The notes under the pieces are model-generated. The model was not told the origin of the DNA, made no database searches, and was given only the letters and a program-made list of their open reading frames with translations. Positions 1 to 5,334 of a DNA stretch of 5,334 nt are shown here, one piece after another (positions within the stretch are counted from its first letter, which is position 1; the number at the start of each line of letters is the position of its first letter). Source of the stretch: Tannerella sp. Its GTDB lineage: Bacteria; Bacteroidota; Bacteroidia; Bacteroidales; Tannerellaceae. The stretch lies in assembly GCA_031277235.1 (NCBI GenBank), contig JAITMT010000454.1, forward strand, positions 1-5,334, in the 5' to 3' direction. A program made the translations under genes and the position numbers.

Positions 1-53
1 ATCGTTAAACTTGACGAGGAAACAATGTCTGCCGAAATCGTTGCTTTGTTCAT
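1..53 (-). CDS. Probable N-terminus of an unidentified protein, cut by the left window edge
   Basis: Reading from an ATG at 53-51, the frame stays open to the window edge and gives MNKATISADIVSSSSLT. Upstream the frame is closed by a TAA at 101-99, and this is the only in-frame ATG in between, so the start is reasonably well fixed. There is no Shine-Dalgarno sequence; the leader is A-rich, as is normal in Bacteroidota. The sequence switches here from almost pure A/T to balanced composition, which marks a coding boundary. The stretch ISADIVSSSSL loosely resembles the first strand of class III nucleotidyl cyclase domains (xxADIVGSTxL, where the Asp binds metal), but the usual Gly is absent and 17 residues are too few to assign a family. 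It does not look like the start of an acyl-CoA dehydrogenase, a common partner of etfBA. Function is unknown. Confidence 0.45.
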   Translation of the reverse strand, partial: MNKATISADIVSSSSLT

Positions 54-71
54 ATCTCTGTTTTTATTTTT

Positions 72-158
72 ATAAGTATTTTTCCTTATATTTCTAAATT
101 ATAAGTGTTTTCCCTTATATTTCTAAATTATAAGTGTTTTTACTTATATTTTTTTTCG
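72..158. repeat. 29-bp AT-rich tandem repeat, about three copies
   Basis: Units start at 72, 101 and 130 with a period of exactly 29 bp. The first two units differ at only a few positions. The third keeps the opening ATAAGTGTTTTTACTTATAT and then runs into T-rich sequence. Every unit contains an inverted repeat, ATAAG...CTTAT, and in the third it is a perfect 6-bp stem (ATAAGT/ACTTAT). A weaker echo of the same period continues to about 198: TTCGG(T/C)...TTTTTACC occurs at 155-169 and again 29 bp later at 184-198. The array lies between the end of etfA and the start of the left-edge gene, so it could belong to the 3' end of one or the leader of the other. Confidence 0.85.
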
Positions 159-182
159 GTATTTTTACCAAATTATTGTAAA

Positions 183-202
183 ATTCGGCTTTTTTACCGA
201 AT
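183..202 (-). terminator. Weak hairpin just after etfA, possible terminator of the etfBA operon
   Basis: On the minus strand, three bases beyond the etfA stop codon, ATTCGG and CCGAAT form a 6-bp stem around an 8-base A-rich loop, followed by TTTTA. A second small hairpin (GGTA/TACC, 158-169) and the inverted repeats of the 29-bp array follow. The stem is short and the T run is only four bases, so termination here would be inefficient by itself. It is the only terminator-like structure between etfA and the next gene. Confidence 0.4.
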
Positions 203-205
203 ATT

Positions 206-1225
206 TTATTTACTGTTTTTCTTGTAATACTTTATCATTTTGGGGATTACGTCTTCAATTGTTCCGTTGATTATGTAATCGGCAATGGCGTTGATAGGGG
301 CGTCGGGATCGTTGTTGATGGATATAATCATCGAACTTTCCTGCATTCCCGCAACGTGCTGAATCTGACCCGAAATACCGCACGCAATGTACAGTTTCGG
401 GCGTACCGTAATGCCCGTCTGACCGATTTGACGGTCGTGGTCGCAAAAACCGGCGTCAACAGCGGCGCGCGAAGCGCCTACTTCGGCGTGCAATTCCTTC
501 GCCAGATCGAACAGCAACTGGAAATTTTCCTTTGAACCTACGCCGTAACCGCCTGCAACGACAATCGTTGAATTTTTCAGGTTGTGTTTCGCCTTTTCTA
601 TATGACGTTCAATCACTTTCACCACGAAATCGGCGTCCGAGACATATTCCGAAACATCGTGACGGATAACCTCTCCCTGATAATTTGCATCGAGAATTTC
701 CTTTTTCATCACGCCTTCGCGAACAGTCGCGATTTGCGGCGTGTTTTCGGGATTGATGATGGTTGCCACGATATTGCCTCCAAAAGCGGGACGTATCTGA
801 TACAGCAGGTTTTTATACGTTTTTTTCTCTTTTTTATCTTCGTGATCCCCGATTTCGAGCGCCGTGCAATCGGCAGTCAAACCGCTGGACAACGACGACG
901 ATACGCGCGGACCCAAATCGCGACCGATCACCGTAGCGCCCATCAGGCAAATCTGCGGCTGTTCGTCCTTGAAAAGTTGCACTAAAATAGCCGTGTGAGG
1001 CAGGGTCGTATAAGGATTAAGCCGCTCATCATCAAATAAATGCACTCTATCCGCTCCGTAAGGTAAAATCTGTTTTTCGACTCCGTCGAGTTTGCTGCTT
1101 GCAACAATCGCTTCCATTTGGCAACCCAACTGATTGGCAAGCGTGCGTCCTTTCGTCAGCAGTTCCAGACTCACGTCGGCAATCACGCCGTCTTCTATCT
1201 CGCAATATACAAATAAGTTGTTCAT
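206..1225 (-). CDS. etfA: Electron transfer flavoprotein alpha subunit (EtfA/FixB family)
   Basis: This is the FAD-carrying large subunit of a cytoplasmic electron transfer flavoprotein, working as a heterodimer with EtfB. At 339 residues it has normal family length. Residues 1 to about 205 form the N-terminal alpha/beta domain, with the conserved GRDLGPRVSSSLSSGLTADC block at 101-120 and RPAFGGNIVATI at 145-156. The C-terminal FAD domain shows GGYGVGS (225-231), GASRAAVDAGF (250-260, with Arg253), QIGQTG (266-271), GISGQIQHVAG (283-293) and INNDPDAPI (303-311). The stretch 278-304 fits the EtfA family signature except that Ser replaces the usual Ala just before the final I-N. The ATG at 1225-1223 is preceded by an A/T-only stretch without a Shine-Dalgarno sequence. 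The stop is TAA. The gene follows etfB after 35 bp with no terminator between, so the two are almost certainly co-transcribed. Confidence 0.96.
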   Translation of the reverse strand: MNNLFVYCEIEDGVIADVSLELLTKGRTLANQLGCQMEAIVASSKLDGVEKQILPYGADRVHLFDDERLNPYTTLPHTAILVQLFKDEQPQICLMGATVIGRDLGPRVSSSLSSGLTADCTALEIGDHEDKKEKKTYKNLLYQIRPAFGGNIVATIINPENTPQIATVREGVMKKEILDANYQGEVIRHDVSEYVSDADFVVKVIERHIEKAKHNLKNSTIVVAGGYGVGSKENFQLLFDLAKELHAEVGASRAAVDAGFCDHDRQIGQTGITVRPKLYIACGISGQIQHVAGMQESSMIISINNDPDAPINAIADYIINGTIEDVIPKMIKYYKKNSK

Positions 1226-1260
1226 TTTTAATTCTTTAATTTGAAAATTTGAAGATTTTA
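1226..1260 (-). other. Short AT-rich etfB-etfA spacer without a Shine-Dalgarno sequence
   Basis: The 35 bases between the etfB stop and the etfA start contain only four G/C bases. There is no GGAGG-like sequence before the etfA ATG; the bases just upstream are AAAGAATTAAAA. The spacer contains a near-duplicate octamer (plus strand TTTGAAAA then TTTGAAGA). It has no hairpin with a T tract and no match to the -7 promoter motif, which supports read-through from etfB to etfA. Confidence 0.6.
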
Positions 1261-2148
1261 CTATCCAATGGTGTGATTGGTAATCAGTTCCTTCATCAGT
1301 TCGTCAACATCGCTGTCCGTTGATGAAATCGTTTTACTCTCTTTGGTCTGAAAAACAATGTTTTGTACTGTTTTTACCTTGGTGGGCGAACCTGACAAGC
1401 CGCACTGTTTCACGTCGCCGTTCACGTCTGCCACGTTCCATTCCGTAATGTTCAAGTACGGAAATTTCGTATATAATTCATTATAAGGCAATTCTTCGCC
1501 GTTTTTGGTTATTTCGGCTTTTTCCAGACCGCCGAGCGCGCGTTTGTATTTCTGAACCAGTTTCGCATTGCGCGGACGACAGGGCGCTGCCGAGCCATTG
1601 ACCGTAATCACCATCGGGAGCGGTCCCTCGACCGTTTCGACGCCGCCCGGAATATTGCGCACAGCGACTATCCGACCATTTTCAATGTTTATAACCCTCT
1701 CAACATAAGTGATTTGCGAAATACCGAGTTTTTCGGCAACCTGGGGACCGACCTGGGCTGTATCGCCGTCAATCGCCTGCCTGCCGCCGACGATAAGATC
1801 GAAATCGCCGATTTTGCGGATAGCCATGGACAGAGCGTAGGAGGTCGCCAGCGTGTCGGCTCCGGCAAAAGCCCTGTCTGTCAGCAGATAACCGTTGTCT
1901 GCACCTCTGTACAATCCTTCGCGGATGATTTCGGCGGCGCGACCGGGACCCATCGTCAGCATCGTGATGGTAGAGCCGGGATGGCGTTCTTTGAGTTGCA
2001 ATGCCTGTTCGAGCGCATTCAAGTCTTCGGGGTTGAAGATGGCGGGCAACGCGGCGCGATTGACGGTGCCGTCTTCCTTCATCGCATCTTTTCCGACGTT
2101 GCGCGTGTCGGGAACTTGCTTTGCTAATACAATGATTTTTAATGACAT
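1261..2148 (-). CDS. etfB: Electron transfer flavoprotein beta subunit (EtfB/FixA family), bifurcating-type motifs
   Basis: This is the small subunit of the electron transfer flavoprotein; in the family it binds AMP or, in bifurcating ETFs, a second FAD that accepts electrons from NADH. Visible family features are the opening KIIVLAKQVPDT (4-15), INPED-type motif FNPEDLNALEQAL (38-50), TMGPGRAAEIIREGLYRGAD (65-84), LLTDRAFAGADTLATSYAL (88-106) and GGRQAIDGDTAQVGPQVAEK (121-140). The DRAFAGADTLATSY and GDTAQVGP wording matches, from memory, clostridial bifurcating EtfB proteins, whereas mitochondrial EtfB has DDDCNQTG at the second site. Residues 162-182 fit the EtfB signature except that Pro167 stands where Asp/Glu is usual. 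At 295 residues it is about 30 longer than the roughly 260 of the mitochondrial form; the extra length is at the C-terminus. The ATG at 2148-2146 is the only plausible start: the frame is closed by TAA at 2178-2176. It is first in an operon with etfA. Confidence 0.96.
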   Translation of the reverse strand: MSLKIIVLAKQVPDTRNVGKDAMKEDGTVNRAALPAIFNPEDLNALEQALQLKERHPGSTITMLTMGPGRAAEIIREGLYRGADNGYLLTDRAFAGADTLATSYALSMAIRKIGDFDLIVGGRQAIDGDTAQVGPQVAEKLGISQITYVERVINIENGRIVAVRNIPGGVETVEGPLPMVITVNGSAAPCRPRNAKLVQKYKRALGGLEKAEITKNGEELPYNELYTKFPYLNITEWNVADVNGDVKQCGLSGSPTKVKTVQNIVFQTKESKTISSTDSDVDELMKELITNHTIG

Positions 2149-2231
2149 ATATTTTTCAATTAAATAATTAGCCCTTTAATAAACCTGTAAATTTTTGAAT
2201 TTTCAATTCTTCAAATCCTTATTTAAGAGTG

Positions 2232-2239
2232 CAAAAGTA
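2232..2239 (-). promoter_or_regulatory. Bacteroidota-type -7 promoter element upstream of etfB
   Basis: The minus strand reads TACTTTTG, an exact match to the Bacteroidota primary-sigma -7 consensus TAnnTTTG, and it is followed by CAC as is common in such promoters. Transcription would start near 2225, giving an AT-rich leader of roughly 75-80 bases before the etfB ATG. A clear -33 TTTG box is missing; the nearest candidate is GGTTCA around 2255-2260, slightly too close. The element lies downstream of the surface-protein terminator, where an etf operon promoter is expected. Confidence 0.6.
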
Positions 2240-2302
2240 GAAAATCCTTTTTAATGAACCTGCCTTTTCCCTGAAAAATGCACATATTTTTTATTTTTGT
2301 GC

Positions 2303-2330
2303 AAAGAAAAAGCGACCTTTCAAGGTCGCT
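2303..2330 (-). terminator. Intrinsic terminator of the surface-protein gene
   Basis: On the minus strand, AGCGACCTT and AAGGTCGCT (2311-2330) form a near-perfect GC-rich inverted repeat, realistically a 7-8 bp stem with a 4-6 base loop. It is followed directly by TTTTCTTT (to about 2303). It begins 35 bases beyond the stop codon of the surface-protein gene and ends about 63 bases before the etfB -7 box, so it separates the two transcription units. Confidence 0.75.
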
Positions 2331-2345
2331 TCATTATTTTTAACA

Positions 2346-2364
2346 GGCAACCACAAGGGTTGCC
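2346..2364 (-). repeat. Palindromic element abutting the surface-protein stop codon
   Basis: GGCAACC and GGTTGCC form a perfect 7-bp stem around a 5-base loop (ACAAG on the plus strand). On the minus strand it follows immediately after the TAG stop, in the context CCGTAGGGGCAACCC. This wording resembles small dispersed palindromes often seen in bacterial intergenic regions, but whether it is repeated in this genome cannot be seen from one window. It has no T tract of its own, so it is more likely a mobile palindrome or an mRNA 3'-end stabiliser than a terminator. Confidence 0.6.
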
Positions 2365-2365
2365 C

Positions 2366-5334
2366 CTACGGATGGATGATTATTTTCTTGCCTGTACCCT
2401 TGTTGACGGTTACGATGTATATGCCGCGTGGCAGTTCATACGTTGATGTTCCGACAGTTACGAGCGTATGCTGTTCCCGTAGCGCGCCTTCGAGCGTGTA
2501 GATTCTCAGGACGCTGCCTTCCTTGAATGGCGTTACGTACAGATTGTCTGCCACAGCCCATATTTTATCGGTTTTCTGTTCGGTAACTTCTTCGTTTTCA
2601 ACGGTTCCGGTATATCTGCTTCTGTCTGTCGATACGAAATTGGCGCTCAGTTCCACGTTGCCGTGAATGATGACGTCTTCGTAACTGTAGATTCCGCTGT
2701 CGGCAGGGATTATTATGCCCCGGAGCGATGTGTAGGCGTCGTGGCTCCAGCCTGCGAACTCGTAGCCTTCTTCGGGAATGACCTGTATGCCGGGACGCGG
2801 GGAGGTTCTGTAGTCCAAAGCCTGCTCGGAGGCATTGAAAATCCAGCCGCCGAGCGAGGTGGAGAAGGTTACGACCGCAACGCCTGCGCCCTGATGGTAC
2901 GTGCTGTTGGTCTGTACCAATATCGTATCGCTGACTTTCACCCACGCCCTATTGATAAATAGCGGCTGCGAAGCGACTGCGCCGGTTACGGGCGTCGCTT
3001 TGAAACCGACGGTACGCGAAGACATCGGCGGCTCGTTGAGAAATTCCCAGCGGATGGTTGCCTGCGTCCCGTAAGCGCCCGTGAATGCGCCGATATAACT
3101 GCCGGTTACCAAATCCAGATACGGCGGCAGCGTGTCGGTAATAATCATATCGCCGGAGACAGTATTGGCGTTCACGGCTGTAATTTCATACGTAATTTCC
3201 TCGCTGAAAAGCACCGAAACGGGATTGGGATAGGTACCGTTGTCCTGCACGGTGTTGAGGGTGGCTTTCTTTTTCATCATCAGACTGATGGCGGGATTCA
3301 GGATGGTGATTTCGTTGTTGCTCGAATCGCATTCCTGAACTACCGTAAATTTGACGCCGTCATCGTTCACTCGCGCCGCGAAATTTACCAAGGGCAAATA
3401 AGGCGTGATGTGGGGAATGGCAATGATTACATATCCGGTGTCGCCGGGCTGTATGACAAGCGACGTATCCACCGTGACGATTATATTTGTCGGCGCTATT
3501 GATTCCCTGTACAATGTAACATACAGCGGATTTCCTATCGGCGCATCTCCCTGATTTACAACACATAATGTGATTGTTACCGAATCGCCTGTAAATGTTG
3601 CGCTACTCAATGTCGGGTCAAAAACGGCGTCCGGCGTTTTGTAAAGCGGTTCGCCGTCCCTGTTCAAAATGGTTTGCTGTTGCAGGAAACTGTTGAACGG
3701 CTGCACATCGTCCGCCGTGCCTGTCACATCGTCGGGACCTGCAAAAATCGCGGCATTGTTCATCGGAAACTGCGGTACGCTCAAATCTTCGTTGATGTTT
3801 GTAGCATTGTAGGCGTGTTGATTCCAAACCTTGCGGGCGGGAGCCCATGCGCCCGGCGTGATACTGCCGAACACCATCAAACGGCAGTTTGCGTTGGCGC
3901 TTGTCCCGAACGGATATTCGCCGGGGTCAGCTCCGGAAACAATGATTTCTGCATGTCCATCCCTGTTCAAATCCGCCACCACGGGGTATTCCGTATGCGT
4001 GCCCGACCGGCAGTCGAAAGAAGCCAGATTGCTGCCCGTCTTGTCAATAATCCGAATCAGCGTCTCGTCGCGGTAAACAAGTTCCGCCTCGCCGTCCAGA
4101 TTGAAATCGAACAGGGACATCGTCGTGGCGGCGGAAGTATCGCTCGTTTTGACGCGGAACATCAGTTCAAACAGATTCGTCACCTTATTGTATCTGAAAG
4201 CGCCAAACAGACAGTAACTTGTGTACGCGATATCCGCTTTGCCGTCGCCGTCAATGTCGCCGATGAACGGACGCGAACCGTTGCGCCCCTGTCCCGCCAC
4301 ATAATTGGCGGCATCGCTGGACGGGAAAGCGTAGGATGACCCGAAAACGACGTTGCCTATCTGATTATTGGACGTTCCCGTGCCCTGCCATGCGTACATC
4401 TGTGAATCGTCGTTGTTGTTGGGACGTCCCACGACGACCACATCCAGTATCCCGTCGCCGTCAATGTCGGCAATGGACGTGTAGCCGTCCGGCAGATTGA
4501 TTTGTCCGACGATGGAAACACTGTTGGCGGCTGCATTGGTGCGGCTGTTGACGGTTACCCTGTACGTTGTATTTCCGCAAACGATTTCCTGAATGCCGTC
4601 GCGGTTAATATCGCCGATGGCAGGCAGATAACCGTCTTCCGTTGTACCCGAAGCATTAACATGTTTGCCGCGTCCGCCTGCAGGTAGGGTGGCGAGCAAT
4701 GCGCCCGATTCTCCGGCAAATACACGGTCTCCCGCCAGGATTTCCACCCGTCCGTCACCGTCCAGGTCGGCTACCGTTATCGCGGAAGAATAATAGTGCG
4801 CAGCGCTATAGCCATCCATGTAGGATTCTGTTGATTTCCAGACGGGCGTACCGTCCTTGTGGAAGGCATGCAGCCTGTACTGGTCGGCAGCCGACGCTAC
4901 ATTCCGGTGTCCGGAGCCGTAAATGATTTCGCCCTCGCCGTCGCCGTCCACATCCGCCAGAGCCAGCGGCAGCGTAACGTAAGAATTCGCTACCGGTACG
5001 GAAATGGAATCGTAAAGCGTCAGGTCGGGATTGAATATCAAAATTCTGTCCGACATATATGTGCTGTTGGCGTAGTTCATGGTAACGATTTCCACGTTGC
5101 CGTCTCCGTCCAGGTCGCCCACAAACGGCTGTGCATACGACTGGACACGTTCACCGGAAGTCATGGCAGACTGGTATTTCTTTTCGATGTCCCAGACGGT
5201 CTCGGGAGCCTCGGTGAAACATTCGGCTTCGTCAATATTGTCGGGCAGTGGCGTTACGGTAATATAAACCTTTGCGGCAGTCCGTATCCCGGAGCAGGAA
5301 AAAGTGTAGGCAACGCTGTCTTTTCCAACGTAAT
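2366..5334 (-). CDS. Large FG-GAP-repeat surface/secreted protein with type IX secretion sorting domain (5' end outside the window)
   Basis: The frame is open from the right window edge to a TAG at 2368-2366, giving 988 complete visible codons. The ATG at 5164-5162 is internal, because the 56 codons before it continue without a stop and read like the end of an Ig-like domain (VAYTFSCSG...AKVYITVTPLPDNI). Numbering from that Met, 17-408 contains eight FG-GAP/VCBS-type calcium-loop motifs. Residues 440-500 form a conserved Bacteroidota linker (ARKVWNQHAYN, NEDLSVPQFPMN, PFNSFLQQQ). About 520-622 is a CARDB-like beta domain with ECDSSNN. About 628-750 resembles DUF11 (ITYEITAVNANTVSGDMIIT). About 760-845 is an InlB B-repeat-like unit (EEGYEFAGWS...VELSANF), and 868-932 is the sorting domain. 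In known cases such proteins cross the outer membrane by the type IX system and are anchored or released, with the C-terminus cleaved. Adhesion or glycan binding is plausible; no catalytic motif is visible. The signal peptide would lie outside the window. A terminator follows. Confidence 0.9.
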   Translation of the reverse strand, partial: YVGKDSVAYTFSCSGIRTAAKVYITVTPLPDNIDEAECFTEAPETVWDIEKKYQSAMTSGERVQSYAQPFVGDLDGDGNVEIVTMNYANSTYMSDRILIFNPDLTLYDSISVPVANSYVTLPLALADVDGDGEGEIIYGSGHRNVASAADQYRLHAFHKDGTPVWKSTESYMDGYSAAHYYSSAITVADLDGDGRVEILAGDRVFAGESGALLATLPAGGRGKHVNASGTTEDGYLPAIGDINRDGIQEIVCGNTTYRVTVNSRTNAAANSVSIVGQINLPDGYTSIADIDGDGILDVVVVGRPNNNDDSQMYAWQGTGTSNNQIGNVVFGSSYAFPSSDAANYVAGQGRNGSRPFIGDIDGDGKADIAYTSYCLFGAFRYNKVTNLFELMFRVKTSDTSAATTMSLFDFNLDGEAELVYRDETLIRIIDKTGSNLASFDCRSGTHTEYPVVADLNRDGHAEIIVSGADPGEYPFGTSANANCRLMVFGSITPGAWAPARKVWNQHAYNATNINEDLSVPQFPMNNAAIFAGPDDVTGTADDVQPFNSFLQQQTILNRDGEPLYKTPDAVFDPTLSSATFTGDSVTITLCVVNQGDAPIGNPLYVTLYRESIAPTNIIVTVDTSLVIQPGDTGYVIIAIPHITPYLPLVNFAARVNDDGVKFTVVQECDSSNNEITILNPAISLMMKKKATLNTVQDNGTYPNPVSVLFSEEITYEITAVNANTVSGDMIITDTLPPYLDLVTGSYIGAFTGAYGTQATIRWEFLNEPPMSSRTVGFKATPVTGAVASQPLFINRAWVKVSDTILVQTNSTYHQGAGVAVVTFSTSLGGWIFNASEQALDYRTSPRPGIQVIPEEGYEFAGWSHDAYTSLRGIIIPADSGIYSYEDVIIHGNVELSANFVSTDRSRYTGTVENEEVTEQKTDKIWAVADNLYVTPFKEGSVLRIYTLEGALREQHTLVTVGTSTYELPRGIYIVTVNKGTGKKIIIHP
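2369..2563 (-). other. C-terminal type IX secretion (Por) sorting domain of the surface protein
   Basis: The last 65 residues have the usual layout of a type A sorting domain. They start with a short strand, LYVTPF, and continue with VLRIYTLEGALREQ, the counterpart of the common V-x-I-Y-x-L-x-G-x-x-V motif. Next comes TYELPRGIYIVTV, matching the L-P-x-G-I-Y-I-V motif, and a lysine-rich end, GKKIIIHP. In the family this domain directs export across the outer membrane and is removed by a sortase-like protease. It is preceded by a low-complexity acidic/polar linker (TVENEEVTEQKTDK), a typical place for cleavage. The usual ending is a short hydrophobic strand after Lys; here a His-Pro tail follows it. 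Confidence 0.85.
3941..5116 (-). repeat. Eight FG-GAP/VCBS-type D-x-[DN]-x-D-G repeats in the surface protein
   Basis: In order of translation the loops are DLDGDGNVE, DVDGDGEGE, DLDGDGRVE, DINRDGIQE, DIDGDGILD, DIDGDGKAD, DFNLDGEAE and DLNRDGHAE. They start at residues 17, 71, 133, 185, 233, 303, 353 and 398, counted from the internal Met at 5164. The spacing of 45-70 residues fits one loop per blade of an integrin-alpha-like beta-propeller, each loop binding calcium through its Asp/Asn side chains. Each is followed by a hydrophobic strand (EIV, EII, EIL, DVV and so on). At DNA level repeats 5 and 6 share an exact 18-base stretch (4242-4259 and 4452-4469), so part of the array may have arisen by fairly recent duplication or conversion. 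Confidence 0.85.

Noticed and set aside
72..158. CRISPR array, suggested by the 29-bp repeat length
   Set aside because: The units are directly adjacent with no spacers, are almost pure A/T, and no cas gene is present.
584..985. Plus-strand open frame of 133 codons opposite etfA
   Set aside because: It is antisense to conserved EtfA domain sequence and its Phe/Ile/Arg-rich translation resembles no family.
1714..2127. Plus-strand open frames of 137 and 90 codons opposite etfB
   Set aside because: They are shadows of the well-conserved etfB frame, with Arg/Gly/Ala-rich translation and no promoter or domain.
206..2148. FixAB role in nitrogen fixation
   Set aside because: The family name FixA/FixB is shared by all such ETFs. 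No fixC, fixX or nif genes are visible and the motifs point to the general anaerobic ETF group.
2311..2341. Terminator for a plus-strand transcript
   Set aside because: The hairpin has a poorer T tract on the plus side (TCATTATTTTT) and no plus-strand gene precedes it.
3674..4339. A 221-codon open frame on the plus strand
   Set aside because: It lies wholly antisense to the FG-GAP region. The repeated Asp-Gly codons (GAC/GGC) read on the opposite strand as GTC/GCC and so lack stops. The translation shows no recognisable domain.
5162..5164. ATG as the start of the surface protein
   Set aside because: The frame continues upstream to the window edge without a stop and encodes the end of an Ig-like domain. 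A start here would also leave the protein without a signal peptide, which type IX substrates need.
1..5334. tRNA, rRNA, insertion sequence or attachment site
   Set aside because: I found no tRNA-like cloverleaf or rRNA sequence, no transposase or integrase frame, and no terminal inverted repeats with target duplications.

Overview
The window reads as chromosomal DNA from a member of the Bacteroidota, probably an anaerobic Bacteroidales-type organism. Four observations point this way. The large protein ends in a type IX secretion (Por) sorting domain. The Bacteroidota -7 promoter motif (TAnnTTTG) lies upstream of etfB. No gene start visible in the window has a Shine-Dalgarno sequence. Moderately GC-balanced coding regions are separated by very AT-rich spacers. 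Every gene supported here is on the minus strand, so the biological reading direction runs from high to low coordinates.

Region by region, in transcription order: (1) 5334 to 2366 holds the 3' part of a large cell-surface or secreted protein. Its reading frame is still open at the window edge, so its true start lies outside. It has the tail of an Ig-like domain, eight FG-GAP/VCBS-type Asp-rich loops, a conserved WNQ/NEDL linker, CARDB-like and DUF11-like beta domains, an InlB-type repeat and the sorting domain. (2) 2365 to 2149 is a compact regulatory spacer with two hairpins behind the surface-protein gene (the second a good intrinsic terminator), then a -7 box, then an AT-rich leader for etfB. 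(3) 2148 to 1261 is etfB and 1225 to 206 is etfA, an evident two-gene operon for an electron transfer flavoprotein. (4) 205 to 54 is a very AT-rich spacer with a weak terminator and a 29-bp tandem repeat. (5) 53 to 1 is the probable start of a further minus-strand gene that leaves the window.

EtfB and EtfA form one heterodimer that passes electrons between a flavin dehydrogenase (commonly an acyl-CoA dehydrogenase) and another carrier. The EtfB sequence carries motifs shared with electron-bifurcating ETFs rather than with the mitochondrial type, which suits an anaerobe. The surface protein is separated from the etf operon by a terminator and probably has no functional link with it. I do not see a clear undescribed multi-gene system. 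The least explained features are the 29-bp tandem repeat, the palindrome that supplies the surface protein's stop codon, and the unidentified gene at the left edge.
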